This document shows positions 7,763 through 16,819 of a stretch of 64,000 nt of DNA, piece after piece. The DNA comes from Sphingomonas canadensis (GTDB lineage Bacteria > Pseudomonadota > Alphaproteobacteria > Sphingomonadales > Sphingomonadaceae): assembly GCF_026013525.1 (NCBI RefSeq), contig NZ_JAPDRA010000004.1, positions 102,412 through 166,411 on the forward strand, read 5' to 3'. The notes below the pieces were generated by a model. It was given only the letters and a program-made list of their open reading frames with translations, searched no databases and was not told where the DNA came from. A program made the position numbers and the translations under genes. Every line of letters starts with the position of its first letter. Positions within the stretch are counted from its first letter, which is position 1.

Positions 7763-9454
7763 ATGTTTCCCGGGTGGTTTCCGCGGTTTGTCGCACTCGT
7801 CGCCGCATGGCTTGCCCTGATGATGCCGGGCGCGCCCGCGCTCGCCCAGGCGGGCGTCGCCGGCCATCCCGTAAGCGTCTGCGTGCTGCGCGACGATGGC
7901 GCGATGTCCGCCGCGCGGCTGATCCGCGAACCGGGCCGCTTCGATTGCGCCAGCACCCAGCATGCGCTGGGGCCGGGCGACTATTGGGCGCTCTCGGAGG
8001 AGATCGGCGAGCGTTCCACCCCCGAACGGCCGCTCAGCATCCGCTTCGCCAGCGTCTGGCAGAAATCCATCGCGCTCGACATCCTCTATGAAGACGGCCG
8101 GATCGTGCGCGTGCCGGCCGATCCGCGCGGCCTGACCCCCTATATCCAGCTCGGCGCGGTGGCGGAAATCCGCCTGCCCCCGGCGCAGGCGCGCGTGATG
8201 CGGCTGCTATGGCATGTGGAGGGTTCGGCGAACCTGCGCGGCATCCTGCTCGGCGCACGCATCTCCACCGCGGCGGAAAGCGTCGAGGCGAACCTGAAGA
8301 TGGCCGCGATGTACGCCGCGTTCGGCGGGCTGGCGCTGGCGCTGATCATCTATAACCTCGCGCTATGGGGCGCGCTGCGTCACCGGTTCCAGCTCTGGTA
8401 CTGCGCGATGACGGCGGGGCTCCTCGCCTATGCCTTCTCGTCGTCCGGCGCGCTGGCCTGGGTTTGGCCGGATATCGCGAACAACGATCGGATGCGGCTC
8501 AACTATCTGTGGCTGGGGCTGATGGGCGGCGCGGCGCTGATGTTCGCGCGCACCTTCTTCGAAGAGCGGGTGTACACCGGCCGGCTGGGCCGCGTGGCCG
8601 AGGGCGTGGCGGTGCTGATCGCGGCAGCCGGCATCCTGGTCTATCTCGCCGCGCCGGTCGCGATCCATGCGGCGGACCTGATCTTCACCTCGATCTTCGT
8701 CGGGCTCACCTGTGTGGTGGTGCCCACGCTGTGGCGGGCGTGGCGGCTGCGCAGCAACTATCTGTGGCTGTTCGCGATCGCCTGGGGCGCGCCGATCCTC
8801 ACCGCGATCCTGCGCATGCTGGGCAATATCCACCTGCTGCCGTGGAACTTCTGGCTCGACAATTCGACGGTGCTGTCGATGTGCGCGGAGGCGGTGCTTT
8901 CCAGCCTGGCGATCGCCTATCGCATCAAGCTGCTGTCGAAGGAACGCGACGCGGCCATGCGCGGCGAGGAGGCCGCGCTGCGCCTGGCCGAGACCGATCC
9001 GCTCACCGGCCTGCTCAACCGCCGCGCCTTCCTGGAAAAGGCGATCGGGCGCCCCGGCGATCAGATGCTGCAGATCGCCGACCTGGACCATTTCAAGAGC
9101 GTCAACGAAACGCTGGGCCATGACGGCGGCGACGAGGTGCTGCGCGTGTTCGCCCGCGTGCTGCGCCAGGTGGCCCCGCCCGGCGCGCTGGTCGCGCGGA
9201 TGGGCGGCGAGGAGTTCGCGATCCTCAGCGCCCGCGACGAAGCGGTCGAGCCGGAGATCGTGCTCGCCCGCCTGCGCGCCACGCGCATGCCCTTCGATCT
9301 TCAGATCACCACCAGCGTGGGCACCTGCTGCGGCCCGATCGGGACCGAGGTGGACTGGAAGGCGCTGTATCGCGGCGCCGATTCGGCGCTGTTCGAGGCG
9401 AAATCGGCCGGCCGCGATCGCGTCCGCAACGCGCCGGCCCGCGAAGCCGCCTGA
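7763..9454 (+). CDS. Membrane diguanylate cyclase, 7TM-DISM-like plus GGDEF
   Basis: A 563-residue c-di-GMP synthase. A signal peptide (about 1-30) is followed by a periplasmic domain with three cysteines, a seven-helix 7TMR-DISM-like membrane block (about 175-385) and a cytosolic GGDEF domain. The catalytic domain has DPLTGLLNRRAF (from about 412), DLDHFK and an intact active site GGEEF (481-485). The inhibitory RxxD site expected nine residues before GGEEF reads PPGA, so product inhibition through the I-site is probably lost. The architecture suggests that a periplasmic ligand controls second-messenger output. It is monocistronic or leads into fadD. Confidence 0.92.
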   Translation: MFPGWFPRFVALVAAWLALMMPGAPALAQAGVAGHPVSVCVLRDDGAMSAARLIREPGRFDCASTQHALGPGDYWALSEEIGERSTPERPLSIRFASVWQKSIALDILYEDGRIVRVPADPRGLTPYIQLGAVAEIRLPPAQARVMRLLWHVEGSANLRGILLGARISTAAESVEANLKMAAMYAAFGGLALALIIYNLALWGALRHRFQLWYCAMTAGLLAYAFSSSGALAWVWPDIANNDRMRLNYLWLGLMGGAALMFARTFFEERVYTGRLGRVAEGVAVLIAAAGILVYLAAPVAIHAADLIFTSIFVGLTCVVVPTLWRAWRLRSNYLWLFAIAWGAPILTAILRMLGNIHLLPWNFWLDNSTVLSMCAEAVLSSLAIAYRIKLLSKERDAAMRGEEAALRLAETDPLTGLLNRRAFLEKAIGRPGDQMLQIADLDHFKSVNETLGHDGGDEVLRVFARVLRQVAPPGALVARMGGEEFAILSARDEAVEPEIVLARLRATRMPFDLQITTSVGTCCGPIGTEVDWKALYRGADSALFEAKSAGRDRVRNAPAREAA

Positions 9455-9525
9455 TTTCCAGCACGCGCCGGAGCGGCTATGCTGCGGCGAGCCCATTGCC
9501 TCCGCGACCCCCGTTGCTTACACCA

Positions 9526-11220
9526 ATGTCAATGACAGAGCCCGAACAAGCCTGGCGCAACGCCTATCGCCATCCCGGCCCCTGGGATCAGGTCTTCGCG
9601 CCGGAAACCATGGCCGATCTGTTCCGCGCCAGCGCCGCCGCGCACCCCCAGGCGCCGCTTATCGACTTCATGGGTCGGCACTATAGCTATGCCGAGACGC
9701 TGGACGGCGCGAACCGCGTGGCGGCCGGCCTGGCGGGGCTGGGATATGGCAAGGGCGACCGCATCGGCCTGTTCCTGCCCAACGTGCCGCACTATGTCGC
9801 CGCCTATTACGGCGTCCTGATGCTGGGCGCGACGGTGGTGAACTTCTCGCCGCTCTACACGGTGGACGAGCTTTCGGCGCAGGTCGCCGATTCGGGCACG
9901 CGGCTGTTGTTCACCATCTCCGCCTCGTCGCTGCTGCCCACCGCGCTCCAGGTGCTGGAGAAGGCACATCTGGACCGGCTGGTGGTGGGATCGGTGGCGG
10001 GCGCGCTGCCGCCGGCCAAGTCGCTGTTCTACCGCCTGTTCCGCGGCAAGGAGGTGGCGGCCAAGCCCGATGATCCGCGCATCTCTGCCTTTTCCGCGCT
10101 GATCGCCAACAACGGCGTCTTCGCCGCGCCCGCGATCGACGCCGAACGCGATATCGCGCTGATCCAATATACCGGCGGCACCACCGGCACGCCCAAGGGC
10201 GCGATGCTCACCCACCAGAATCTGTCGGCCAACGCACGCCAGGTGGCGCTGTTGGACCCGGAGATGGGCCGCCGGACCGACCGCATCCTGGGCGTGCTGC
10301 CCTTCTTCCACGTTTTCGCCAATACCTGCGTGCTGAACCGCACCGTGGTGACCGGGGGCGAGATCGTGATGCTGCCGCGCTTCAACGCCAAGCAGGCGAT
10401 CGCAGAGCTGCGCCGCACCCGCCCGCGCTCGCTGCCCGGCGTGCCGACGATGTTTCAGGCGCTGCTCGACGCGCCGGGGATGAAGACGGAGGATTTCTCC
10501 AGCCTGCGCTTCTGCATCTCCGGCGGCGCGCCGCTGCCCGAGCAGATCAAGACCGTGTTCGAAAAGGTCACCGGCGCCCGCGTGATCGAAGGGTACGGCC
10601 TGTCCGAAAGCTCCGGCGTCGTCTCCGCCAATCCCTATGAGGGGCTGAACAAGCCCGGCACGATCGGCCAGCCGATCGTCGGCACCCGCGTGAAGCTGGT
10701 GGACAAGGGCGATCCCTCCCTGCCCGCGCCCGATGGCGAGCCGGGCGAGCTGGTGATCGCCGGGCCGCAGGTGATGCAGGGCTATTGGAACCGGCCGGAA
10801 GCCGACGCCGCCGTGTTCGTCACCGACGCGGAGGGCACGCGCTGGCTGCGCACCGGCGACGTCGCAACGATCGACGACGACGGCTATATCTGCATCGTCG
10901 ACCGGCTGAAGGACATGATCGCGGTCGGCGGGTTCAAGGTGTTCCCCAGCCAGATCGAGGACGTGCTCTACCGGCATCCCGCGGTGAAGGAGGCGCTCGT
11001 CCTCGGCCTGCCCGATGCCTATCATGGCGAGCTTCCCCACGCCTATGTCACGCTCAACGCGGGCGAGACGATCGAGGGGCCGGAGCTTTGCACCTGGCTC
11101 AACGCGCGGCTTGGCAAGCATGAGCGCGTGGCCGAGGTGGTGGTGCGCGACAACCTGCCCAAGACGATGATCGGCAAGCTGAGCCGCAAGGATCTGCTCA
11201 AGGAAGTCCAGCCTTCCTGA
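9526..11220 (+). CDS. fadD: Long-chain fatty acid--CoA ligase
   Basis: A 564-residue acyl-activating enzyme. It couples ATP hydrolysis to acyl-CoA formation, feeding beta-oxidation or lipid synthesis. The AMP-binding P-loop is YTGGTTGTPKG (about 215), with GYGLSESS, the hinge DRLKDMIAVGGFKV and the C-terminal catalytic lysine in PKTMIGKLSRKDL. Two ATGs (9526, 9532) lie close together with no clear Shine-Dalgarno, so the exact start is uncertain by two residues. The best family fit is FadD-type long-chain ligase. The P450 at 49993 could supply hydroxylated fatty acids, but that link is speculative. Confidence 0.9.
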   Translation: MSMTEPEQAWRNAYRHPGPWDQVFAPETMADLFRASAAAHPQAPLIDFMGRHYSYAETLDGANRVAAGLAGLGYGKGDRIGLFLPNVPHYVAAYYGVLMLGATVVNFSPLYTVDELSAQVADSGTRLLFTISASSLLPTALQVLEKAHLDRLVVGSVAGALPPAKSLFYRLFRGKEVAAKPDDPRISAFSALIANNGVFAAPAIDAERDIALIQYTGGTTGTPKGAMLTHQNLSANARQVALLDPEMGRRTDRILGVLPFFHVFANTCVLNRTVVTGGEIVMLPRFNAKQAIAELRRTRPRSLPGVPTMFQALLDAPGMKTEDFSSLRFCISGGAPLPEQIKTVFEKVTGARVIEGYGLSESSGVVSANPYEGLNKPGTIGQPIVGTRVKLVDKGDPSLPAPDGEPGELVIAGPQVMQGYWNRPEADAAVFVTDAEGTRWLRTGDVATIDDDGYICIVDRLKDMIAVGGFKVFPSQIEDVLYRHPAVKEALVLGLPDAYHGELPHAYVTLNAGETIEGPELCTWLNARLGKHERVAEVVVRDNLPKTMIGKLSRKDLLKEVQPS

Positions 11221-11284
11221 CCGGCTCCGCCGCCGCCCCGGATAGGCGGTTGCAACCCCCGGATCGCTGCCGCATAGCGGCGCC

Positions 11285-11530
11285 ATGGCCGAGGACAGCG
11301 ACGTCGCGCAGCTTTCGTTCGAGGAAGCGCTAAAGGAGCTTGAGAATATCGTCGCGCGGCTGGAGCGCGGCGACGCCGCGTTGCAGGAGGCGATCGACCT
11401 CTATGAACGCGGCGACCTTCTGCGCCGCCAGTGCCAGCGGCGGCTGGACGCCGCCCAATCGCGAATCGAGGCGATCCGCGTCGACGCCGATGGGCGTGCG
11501 GCGGGCACCACGCCCTTCGCCGCGGGCTGA
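11285..11530 (+). CDS. xseB: Exodeoxyribonuclease VII small subunit
   Basis: An 81-residue protein with the XseB signature SFEEALKELENIVARLERGD followed by a helical segment ending in RLDAAQSRIE. With XseA, encoded elsewhere, it forms the nuclease that degrades single-stranded DNA. It is 9 nt upstream of the prenyltransferase gene. The xseB-ispA order is widespread in proteobacteria and supports an operon. Confidence 0.95.
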   Translation: MAEDSDVAQLSFEEALKELENIVARLERGDAALQEAIDLYERGDLLRRQCQRRLDAAQSRIEAIRVDADGRAAGTTPFAAG

Positions 11531-11539
11531 CCGGCGGCG

Positions 11540-12439
11540 ATGGGGGAAGCCAGCCTCGCTCTCCAGGCCGCGCTGCGGCAGGTGGCGGTCGAGATCGACC
11601 GCCAGTTCGATCTGCTGCTGCCCGTTCCGCAGGATCCCCGCGCCGACCTGTACCGTGCGATGCGCCACGCCGCGATCGGCGGCGGCAAGCGGCTGCGCCC
11701 GCTGCTGGTGATGGCCACCGCCCAGATCTTCGGCGTCGATCGCGCCTGCGCCGCGCGCGTGGGAACGGCGGTGGAGTGCATCCACGTCTATTCGCTGATC
11801 CATGACGATCTGCCCGCGATGGACGACGACGACATCCGCCGCGGCAAGCCCACCGTCCACCGCGCGTTCGGAGAGGCCGCCGCGATCCTGGCGGGCGATT
11901 GCCTCCACGCGCTCGCTTTCGAGGTGCTGGCGGCGGAAGCGACGCACCCCGATCCCTTTGTGCGGATCGAGCTTTCGGGCGCGCTGGCGCATGCCGCCGG
12001 CCCGGCCGGCATGGCGGGCGGCCAGATGATGGATCTGGAGGCGGAGAAGGCCAGTTTCGATCTTCCCACGGTCACCCGGCTCCAGGCGATGAAGACCGGC
12101 GCGCTGATCGCCTGCGCGGTGGAAAGCGGCGCGATCCTGGGCCGCATCCCGCCGGAGGGGCGCACGGGGCTGCGCGGCTATGCGCGCGACCTGGGCCTGG
12201 CCTTCCAGATCGCCGACGACATCCTCGACGCGGAGGGCGACGAGGAAGCCGCCGGCAAGAAGCTGCGCAAGGACGCGGGGCGCGGCAAGGAGACCTTCCT
12301 CTCGCTGCTCGGCCTCGATCGCGCGCGCGAACAGGCGCGGCTGCTGGTCCGCCAGGCGGTGGAGCATCTCCACGCCTTCGGCAGCGAGGCCGATCTGCTG
12401 CGCGACATCGCCCGCTACGTCATGGAACGCGATCGTTGA
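11540..12439 (+). CDS. ispA: Farnesyl diphosphate synthase (polyprenyl synthetase)
   Basis: A 299-residue trans-isoprenyl diphosphate synthase. It condenses isopentenyl diphosphate with allylic diphosphates for quinones, hopanoids and carotenoids. The first Asp-rich motif DDLPAMDDDD begins near residue 89 and the second, FQIADDILD, near 220; GGGKRLRP binds substrate. The tyrosine five residues before the first motif (YSLIHDD) matches FPP-length enzymes such as E. coli IspA. It follows xseB, but the dxs gene common after ispA is replaced here by coaD. Confidence 0.93.
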   Translation: MGEASLALQAALRQVAVEIDRQFDLLLPVPQDPRADLYRAMRHAAIGGGKRLRPLLVMATAQIFGVDRACAARVGTAVECIHVYSLIHDDLPAMDDDDIRRGKPTVHRAFGEAAAILAGDCLHALAFEVLAAEATHPDPFVRIELSGALAHAAGPAGMAGGQMMDLEAEKASFDLPTVTRLQAMKTGALIACAVESGAILGRIPPEGRTGLRGYARDLGLAFQIADDILDAEGDEEAAGKKLRKDAGRGKETFLSLLGLDRAREQARLLVRQAVEHLHAFGSEADLLRDIARYVMERDR

Positions 12440-12503
12440 CGCGCGCCGCACCTCCTCCCCGGGGAAGCACCGCAACCGTCCCGCGACCACGAGGAACCGC
12501 GCA

Positions 12504-13010
12504 ATGACCACCCGTATCGGCGTCTATCCCGGCACTTTCGATCCGATCACGCTGGGCCATATGGACATCATCCGCCGCGGCGCGAAGCTGGTGGACCGGC
12601 TGGTGATCGGCGTCACCACCAATCCGTCCAAGAACCCGATGTTCACCGTCGAGGAGCGCGTGGCGATGGTGGAGCGCGAAACCGCAGGCATCCCCGGCGA
12701 CATCAAGGTGGTGACCTTCAACTCGCTGCTGATGGATTTCGCCGAGCGCGAGGGCGCCAGCATGATCGTGCGCGGGCTGCGCGCCGTCGCCGATTTCGAA
12801 TATGAATATCAGATGGCGGGCATGAACCAGCAGCTCAACCACCGGATCGAGACGGTGTTCCTGATGGCCGATGTCTCGCTCCAGCCGATCGCGAGCCGGC
12901 TGGTGAAGGAGATCGCGCTGTTCGGCGGGGCGATCCGCAAGTTCGTGCCCCCCGCGGTGGAAATCGACGTCGCCGCGCGCGTGGCCGAAATCGGACGAAA
13001 GGGCGATTGA
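12504..13010 (+). CDS. coaD: Phosphopantetheine adenylyltransferase
   Basis: A 168-residue nucleotidyltransferase that makes dephospho-CoA from 4'-phosphopantetheine and ATP. It shows the family start YPGTFDP, the T/HxGH-type motif TLGH (16-19), NPSKNPMF, and the strongly conserved VRGLRAVADFEYEYQMA. The length matches the family (about 160-170). The ATG at 12504 is placed by the conserved N-terminus; upstream in-frame codons belong to read-through of the intergenic region. Confidence 0.96.
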   Translation: MTTRIGVYPGTFDPITLGHMDIIRRGAKLVDRLVIGVTTNPSKNPMFTVEERVAMVERETAGIPGDIKVVTFNSLLMDFAEREGASMIVRGLRAVADFEYEYQMAGMNQQLNHRIETVFLMADVSLQPIASRLVKEIALFGGAIRKFVPPAVEIDVAARVAEIGRKGD

Positions 13011-13116
13011 ACCCCGGCCGGACGCCCTTTGCGCGCCGCCGCGATTGTTCTAGTGTTCCGGCCACAGCGGGGCAGACCATGGCCCCGGCACCGCTTCCGC
13101 TATCCCGAGGAGTTCG

Positions 13117-13824
13117 ATGCGTTTCGTAGCAGCCCTGGCCGCCCTGGCCGCCCTGTTTTCCGCCGCGCCCGCTTCGGCGCAGAAGGAACAGCCGAAGCCC
13201 GAACCCTTCCGCGCCGATGCCGTCGCCGCCGATCGCACCAGCGATCCCGCGTCGACCGTGCCGAACGACGATCCGGAGAATGTGTGGGTGCTCGATCTTT
13301 CGTCGGGCGGCCGCGTTCTCGTCCGGCTGCGGCCCGATGTCGCGCCCAAGCATGTCGAGCGCATCAAGACGCTGACGCGCAGCCATTTCTATGACGGGAT
13401 CAAGTTCCACCGCGTGATCGACGAGCCCGAATCGATGGCCCAGGGCGGCGATCCCAAGGGCGACGGCACCGGCGGATCGGACCTGCCGGACCTGCCTTCG
13501 GAGTTCAGCACGCTGCCGCATGTGCGCGGCACCGTCTCCGCCGCGCGCACCCGCGATCCCAACAGCGCGAACAGCCAGTTCTTCATCATGCTGGGGCCGA
13601 AGCTGGCGTTCGACCAGAACTATACCGTGTTCGGCCGCGTGATCTCCGGCATGCAGTGGGTCGACAAGATCGCCCGCGGCGAGCCGCCCGCGAACCCCAC
13701 CCGGATCATCCACGCCTATATCGCGGCGGACAATCCCCCGCCTTATGCGCCCGAAGCGCCCAAGACGGTGCTGCCGCCGGGCGAGAAGGAGATCACGCTG
13801 CCGCCGGGGCCGTCCGGCTCCTAA
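13117..13824 (+). CDS. Exported cyclophilin-type peptidyl-prolyl isomerase
   Basis: A 235-residue periplasmic PPIase. A clear signal peptide (about 1-22, ending ASAQ) precedes the cyclophilin domain with [16 protein letters not shown] and NSQFFI, which includes the proline-binding Phe. An acidic insertion (DEPESM) follows the first active-site strand, and the tail is Pro-rich. It should speed folding of envelope proteins. The gap to queA is 26 bp, so the two may share a transcript. Confidence 0.92.
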   Translation: MRFVAALAALAALFSAAPASAQKEQPKPEPFRADAVAADRTSDPASTVPNDDPENVWVLDLSSGGRVLVRLRPDVAPKHVERIKTLTRSHFYDGIKFHRVIDEPESMAQGGDPKGDGTGGSDLPDLPSEFSTLPHVRGTVSAARTRDPNSANSQFFIMLGPKLAFDQNYTVFGRVISGMQWVDKIARGEPPANPTRIIHAYIAADNPPPYAPEAPKTVLPPGEKEITLPPGPSGS

Positions 13825-13850
13825 GGGCGGGTGCGGGCACAGGCGCGCCG

Positions 13851-14876
13851 GTGGACGTCGCCCTCTTCGATTTCGAGCTGCCGCCCGAACGGATCGCGCT
13901 GAGGCCCGCCAGCCCGCGCGATTCGGCGCGCATGCTCGTGCTGGACGGCGCCGCGACGCGCGATCTGCACGTCCGCGATCTGCCCGCCCAGCTCCGGCGC
14001 GGCGATTGCCTGGTGTTCAACGACACGCGCGTGATCCCGGCACAGCTCCAGGGCATGCGCGGCGATGCGCGGATCGGCGCCACGCTCCACAAGCGCGAAG
14101 GGCCACGCCGCTGGCGCGCCTTCATCCGCAACGCCAAGCGGCTGCGCGAGGGCGATGCGATAGACTTCGGCGCGGGCGTCTCCGCCGTCGCCGCCGATCG
14201 CGCCGAGGACGGCAGCTTCGCGCTCGACTTCGCGGGCGACGAGCCGGTCGAGCTGCTGCTCGAACGCTGCGGCCGGGTGCCGCTGCCGCCCTATATCGCC
14301 TCGAAGCGCGCGATCGACGCCCGCGACGCCGAGGATTACCAGACGATGTTCGCCGCCGAGCCCGGCGCCGTCGCCGCCCCCACCGCCGCGCTCCACTTCA
14401 CCCCCGCGCTGATCGCCGCGCTGGCCGATGCCGGCGTGGCGCACGAGACGCTGACGCTGCATGTCGGCGCCGGCACCTTCCTGCCGGTGAAGGCGGAGGA
14501 TACAGACGCGCATCGCATGCACGCCGAATGGGGCCGCATCGACACCGCCACCGCAGACCGGCTGAACGCCGTGCGCGCAGCGGGCGGCCGCGTGATCGCG
14601 GTGGGCACCACCAGCCTGCGCCTGCTCGAAAGCGCCGCCGGGAAAGACGGCCGGATCCGCGCGTTCGCGGGCGACACCGCGATCTTCATCACCCCCGGCT
14701 ACCGCTTTCGCGGCATCGATGGCCTGATCACCAACTTCCACCTCCCCCGATCGACGCTGTTCATGCTGGTATCGGCACTGATGGGACTGGACCGGATGAA
14801 AGCGGCCTACGCCCACGCCATCGCGGAGGGCTATCGTTTCTACTCTTACGGGGATGCCTCGCTGCTGCTGCCATAG
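13851..14876 (+). CDS. queA: S-adenosylmethionine:tRNA ribosyltransferase-isomerase
   Basis: A 341-residue enzyme that moves the ribosyl part of SAM onto 7-aminomethyl-deazaguanine in tRNA to give epoxyqueuosine. Family blocks visible are [40 protein letters not shown], and [16 protein letters not shown] near the C-terminus. The start is a GTG at 13851, fixed by the conserved N-terminus. Tgt (20092) and QueG (46615), the preceding and following steps, are also in this window but in separate units. Confidence 0.96.
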   Translation: MDVALFDFELPPERIALRPASPRDSARMLVLDGAATRDLHVRDLPAQLRRGDCLVFNDTRVIPAQLQGMRGDARIGATLHKREGPRRWRAFIRNAKRLREGDAIDFGAGVSAVAADRAEDGSFALDFAGDEPVELLLERCGRVPLPPYIASKRAIDARDAEDYQTMFAAEPGAVAAPTAALHFTPALIAALADAGVAHETLTLHVGAGTFLPVKAEDTDAHRMHAEWGRIDTATADRLNAVRAAGGRVIAVGTTSLRLLESAAGKDGRIRAFAGDTAIFITPGYRFRGIDGLITNFHLPRSTLFMLVSALMGLDRMKAAYAHAIAEGYRFYSYGDASLLLP

Positions 14877-14877
14877 G

Positions 14878-15522
14878 TCATCCGCCGGGCGGAGGCCTGC
14901 GGCCAAGCCATGAGGCGGCGATGGCGGCGCCGGCCATCGCGGCCGCCATGTCCTTCTGCGGGTCCCATGGATCGCCCTGCTGGCCGTTGTAGCTGTCCGC
15001 CATTTCCGGCGCGAGGCTGAGCGTCAGCAGCCATTCAGAAACCTCGTACAGCGCGCCCGCCGTGCCGACGAACAGCAGCCCGGCCCACACACCCGCCCGC
15101 CACGGAATCGCCGCGGACCGCCGGACCACCTCCGCGAACGGGCGTACCCACAACAGGCCGAAGGCGAGGTGAACCAGCCGGTCATATCCGTTGCGGCCCA
15201 GGCCCAGCGCGCCGCTGATCGTGTGCCCGGTCAGCGCATCCGCCCAGGCGTCATAGGGCACGTTCGAATAGGTGTAGCGGCCGCCCAGCGTGTGCATCAG
15301 CCAGAACAGCAACAGCCCGCCCACCGCCGCATTGGACAATGGCCAGCGCGTCAGCAGAGCGGGCGCGGCCAGGATCAGCGCCATGGTCGGCAGATGCTGG
15401 AGCGGCGCGATCTCCGGATAGGGCTGGTCGATGTTCGCCGCCGCCACCGCGAGCGCAAGGACCAGCAACGCCGCAAGCTGCGGCGGCGGCAAGGCCCGCC
15501 AGCTATTCAGATATCCCCCCAT
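14878..15522 (-). CDS. DUF2238 family inner-membrane protein
   Basis: A 214-residue polytopic protein with about six hydrophobic helices. Polar loop motifs such as HTLGGRYTYSNVPYD, NGYDRLVHLAFG and ALYEVSEW are typical of DUF2238 (YjdF-like) proteins. The C-terminal motif SYNGQQGDPWDPQKDM is also characteristic. No function is established for the family. It is convergent with queA, with only one base between the stop codons. Confidence 0.85.
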   Translation of the reverse strand: MGGYLNSWRALPPPQLAALLVLALAVAAANIDQPYPEIAPLQHLPTMALILAAPALLTRWPLSNAAVGGLLLFWLMHTLGGRYTYSNVPYDAWADALTGHTISGALGLGRNGYDRLVHLAFGLLWVRPFAEVVRRSAAIPWRAGVWAGLLFVGTAGALYEVSEWLLTLSLAPEMADSYNGQQGDPWDPQKDMAAAMAGAAIAASWLGRRPPPGG

Positions 15523-15576
15523 GCGCGTCTGATGGCAGCAAACGGCCCGGAAAGGAAGGAAACCCCGGCGCGCCGC

Positions 15577-15954
15577 TCAGCCGCTCGGCACGGAGGCGCC
15601 GGCATAAGGGTCATAGCCCTTGGGCTGGCCGGGCGGATCGGGCGGGATCACGATCGCCGATCCGGCCGGTTCGCCGGCCGCCGCCGGCACCTGCGCCGCC
15701 CCGGTCACCCCCTGCCGCGCCGCGCCCAGGATGCCCGCAGCGATTCCAGGCGCGCCGAACAGCACGAAACAGCCGGTCACCACGGTCAGGCCGCGACGGA
15801 ACGCGATCCTGCCGCTCAGCATCAGGAATCCGGTGAAGGCGACAGCCAGCGTAGCCACGGTGAGCGCGATCGTACCCATCAGCGTCTGCTGCAGCCACAG
15901 CATCGCCGCGGTCAATACGTCGGCCCCCGCCGGATCTGCCAGCGACAGTTCCAT
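15577..15954 (-). CDS. TrbC/VirB2-like small membrane protein (orphan)
   Basis: A 125-residue protein with two hydrophobic helices (about 18-45 and 50-75) separated by a short basic loop GRIAFRRG, the arrangement of TrbC/VirB2 type IV pilins. A Pro/Gly-rich tail follows. I start it at the ATG at 15954 (MELSLADP) rather than the longer upstream frame, which crosses AT-rich intergenic sequence. No other virB or trb gene is nearby, so this is an orphan. Whether it builds a pilus is unknown. It could instead be an unrelated small membrane protein with the same topology. Confidence 0.65.
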   Translation of the reverse strand: MELSLADPAGADVLTAAMLWLQQTLMGTIALTVATLAVAFTGFLMLSGRIAFRRGLTVVTGCFVLFGAPGIAAGILGAARQGVTGAAQVPAAAGEPAGSAIVIPPDPPGQPKGYDPYAGASVPSG

Positions 15955-16048
15955 GCCGCTAAACCTATCATATCGCGCAAGGATATTTCTACACGCCACT
16001 ACATTTTATTGCGCGCTTTCGTAATTTTCGCTGGAATGTATTTCATAA

Positions 16049-16077
16049 CCTTCGAAATAATATTGAATTGTCGAAGG
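16049..16077. promoter_or_regulatory. Inverted repeat in AT-rich gap
   Basis: CCTTCGA (16049-16055) and TCGAAGG (16071-16077) are perfect 7-bp arms around a 15-nt AT-rich spacer. It lies in the 278-bp gap between the divergent VirB2-like and EF-hand genes. Bases about 15960-16095 are strikingly AT-rich for this genome. An operator or promoter is likely; the binding protein is unknown. Confidence 0.45.
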
Positions 16078-16232
16078 AATAATAAGGAAACGACTTTCCA
16101 CGCGCCTACGCCCGCCCCAGCGCCGGGCGGGCGGGCCGCCACGCCCTCGCCGCAAAGTCGCGCTTCTAGGGATGGCCGGGCGGCACGCGCCGCCACGGCG
16201 CGATTCGTGCGCCATTATTGCGAGGTACAGGG

Positions 16233-16784
16233 TTGAAGCGTCTCCACCTCCTCATCGGCCTGCCCGCTGCCCTGGCCGCCGCGGCGCCCGCACTGGCGCA
16301 GGAGGCCGCCCCGCCCGCCAAGGAAGGCCGGCAACAGGGTCCGCAACAGCCGTTGGCGACGATCATCGTCGAGCCGGTGGCGATGATGATCGCCGCGTTC
16401 GATGCCGATGGCGATACCCGCGTCACCCGCGCCGAGTTCGACGCCGGGCTGCGCGCCAGCTTCGACGCCTTCGATGCCGGCGGGCGCGGCAGCATCGGCT
16501 ATATCGGCTTTTCGGATTGGGCGCTGCGCTACCTGGGCGATCGCAACGCCCTGCCCGGCCCGTTCGAGATCGACACCGACGGCGACAACCGCATCACCTT
16601 CGCCGAGCTTGCGGACCGGTTCGCGGCCTATTTCACCCGGTTCGACACGGACAAGGACGGCGCCATCGTCCGCGCGGAACTGGTGACGCTGCGCGGCCCC
16701 GGAATCGGCGCACGGCCGGAAGGCGGCAAGGAGCGGCGCGGCGGCGGCGATCGCCCGCGGCGCGAATTGCAGCCGACGCGCTAG
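16233..16784 (+). CDS. Exported EF-hand calcium-binding protein
   Basis: A 183-residue secreted protein with a signal peptide (about 1-22, ending ALAQ). It has three canonical EF-hand loops (DADGDTRVTRAE, DTDGDNRITFAE, DTDKDGAIVRAE) and one degenerate loop between the first two (FDAGGRGSIGYIGF). The C-terminus is Gly/Arg-rich. It probably binds calcium in the periplasm; partner and role are unknown. The TTG start at 16233 is chosen because it begins a normal signal peptide and has an AGG-containing ribosome site upstream. The CDF transporter gene follows 35 nt later. Confidence 0.85.
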   Translation: MKRLHLLIGLPAALAAAAPALAQEAAPPAKEGRQQGPQQPLATIIVEPVAMMIAAFDADGDTRVTRAEFDAGLRASFDAFDAGGRGSIGYIGFSDWALRYLGDRNALPGPFEIDTDGDNRITFAELADRFAAYFTRFDTDKDGAIVRAELVTLRGPGIGARPEGGKERRGGGDRPRRELQPTR

Positions 16785-16819
16785 CATTCCATGCCGCACC
16801 GCAGCTAAAGGTCAGCCCG

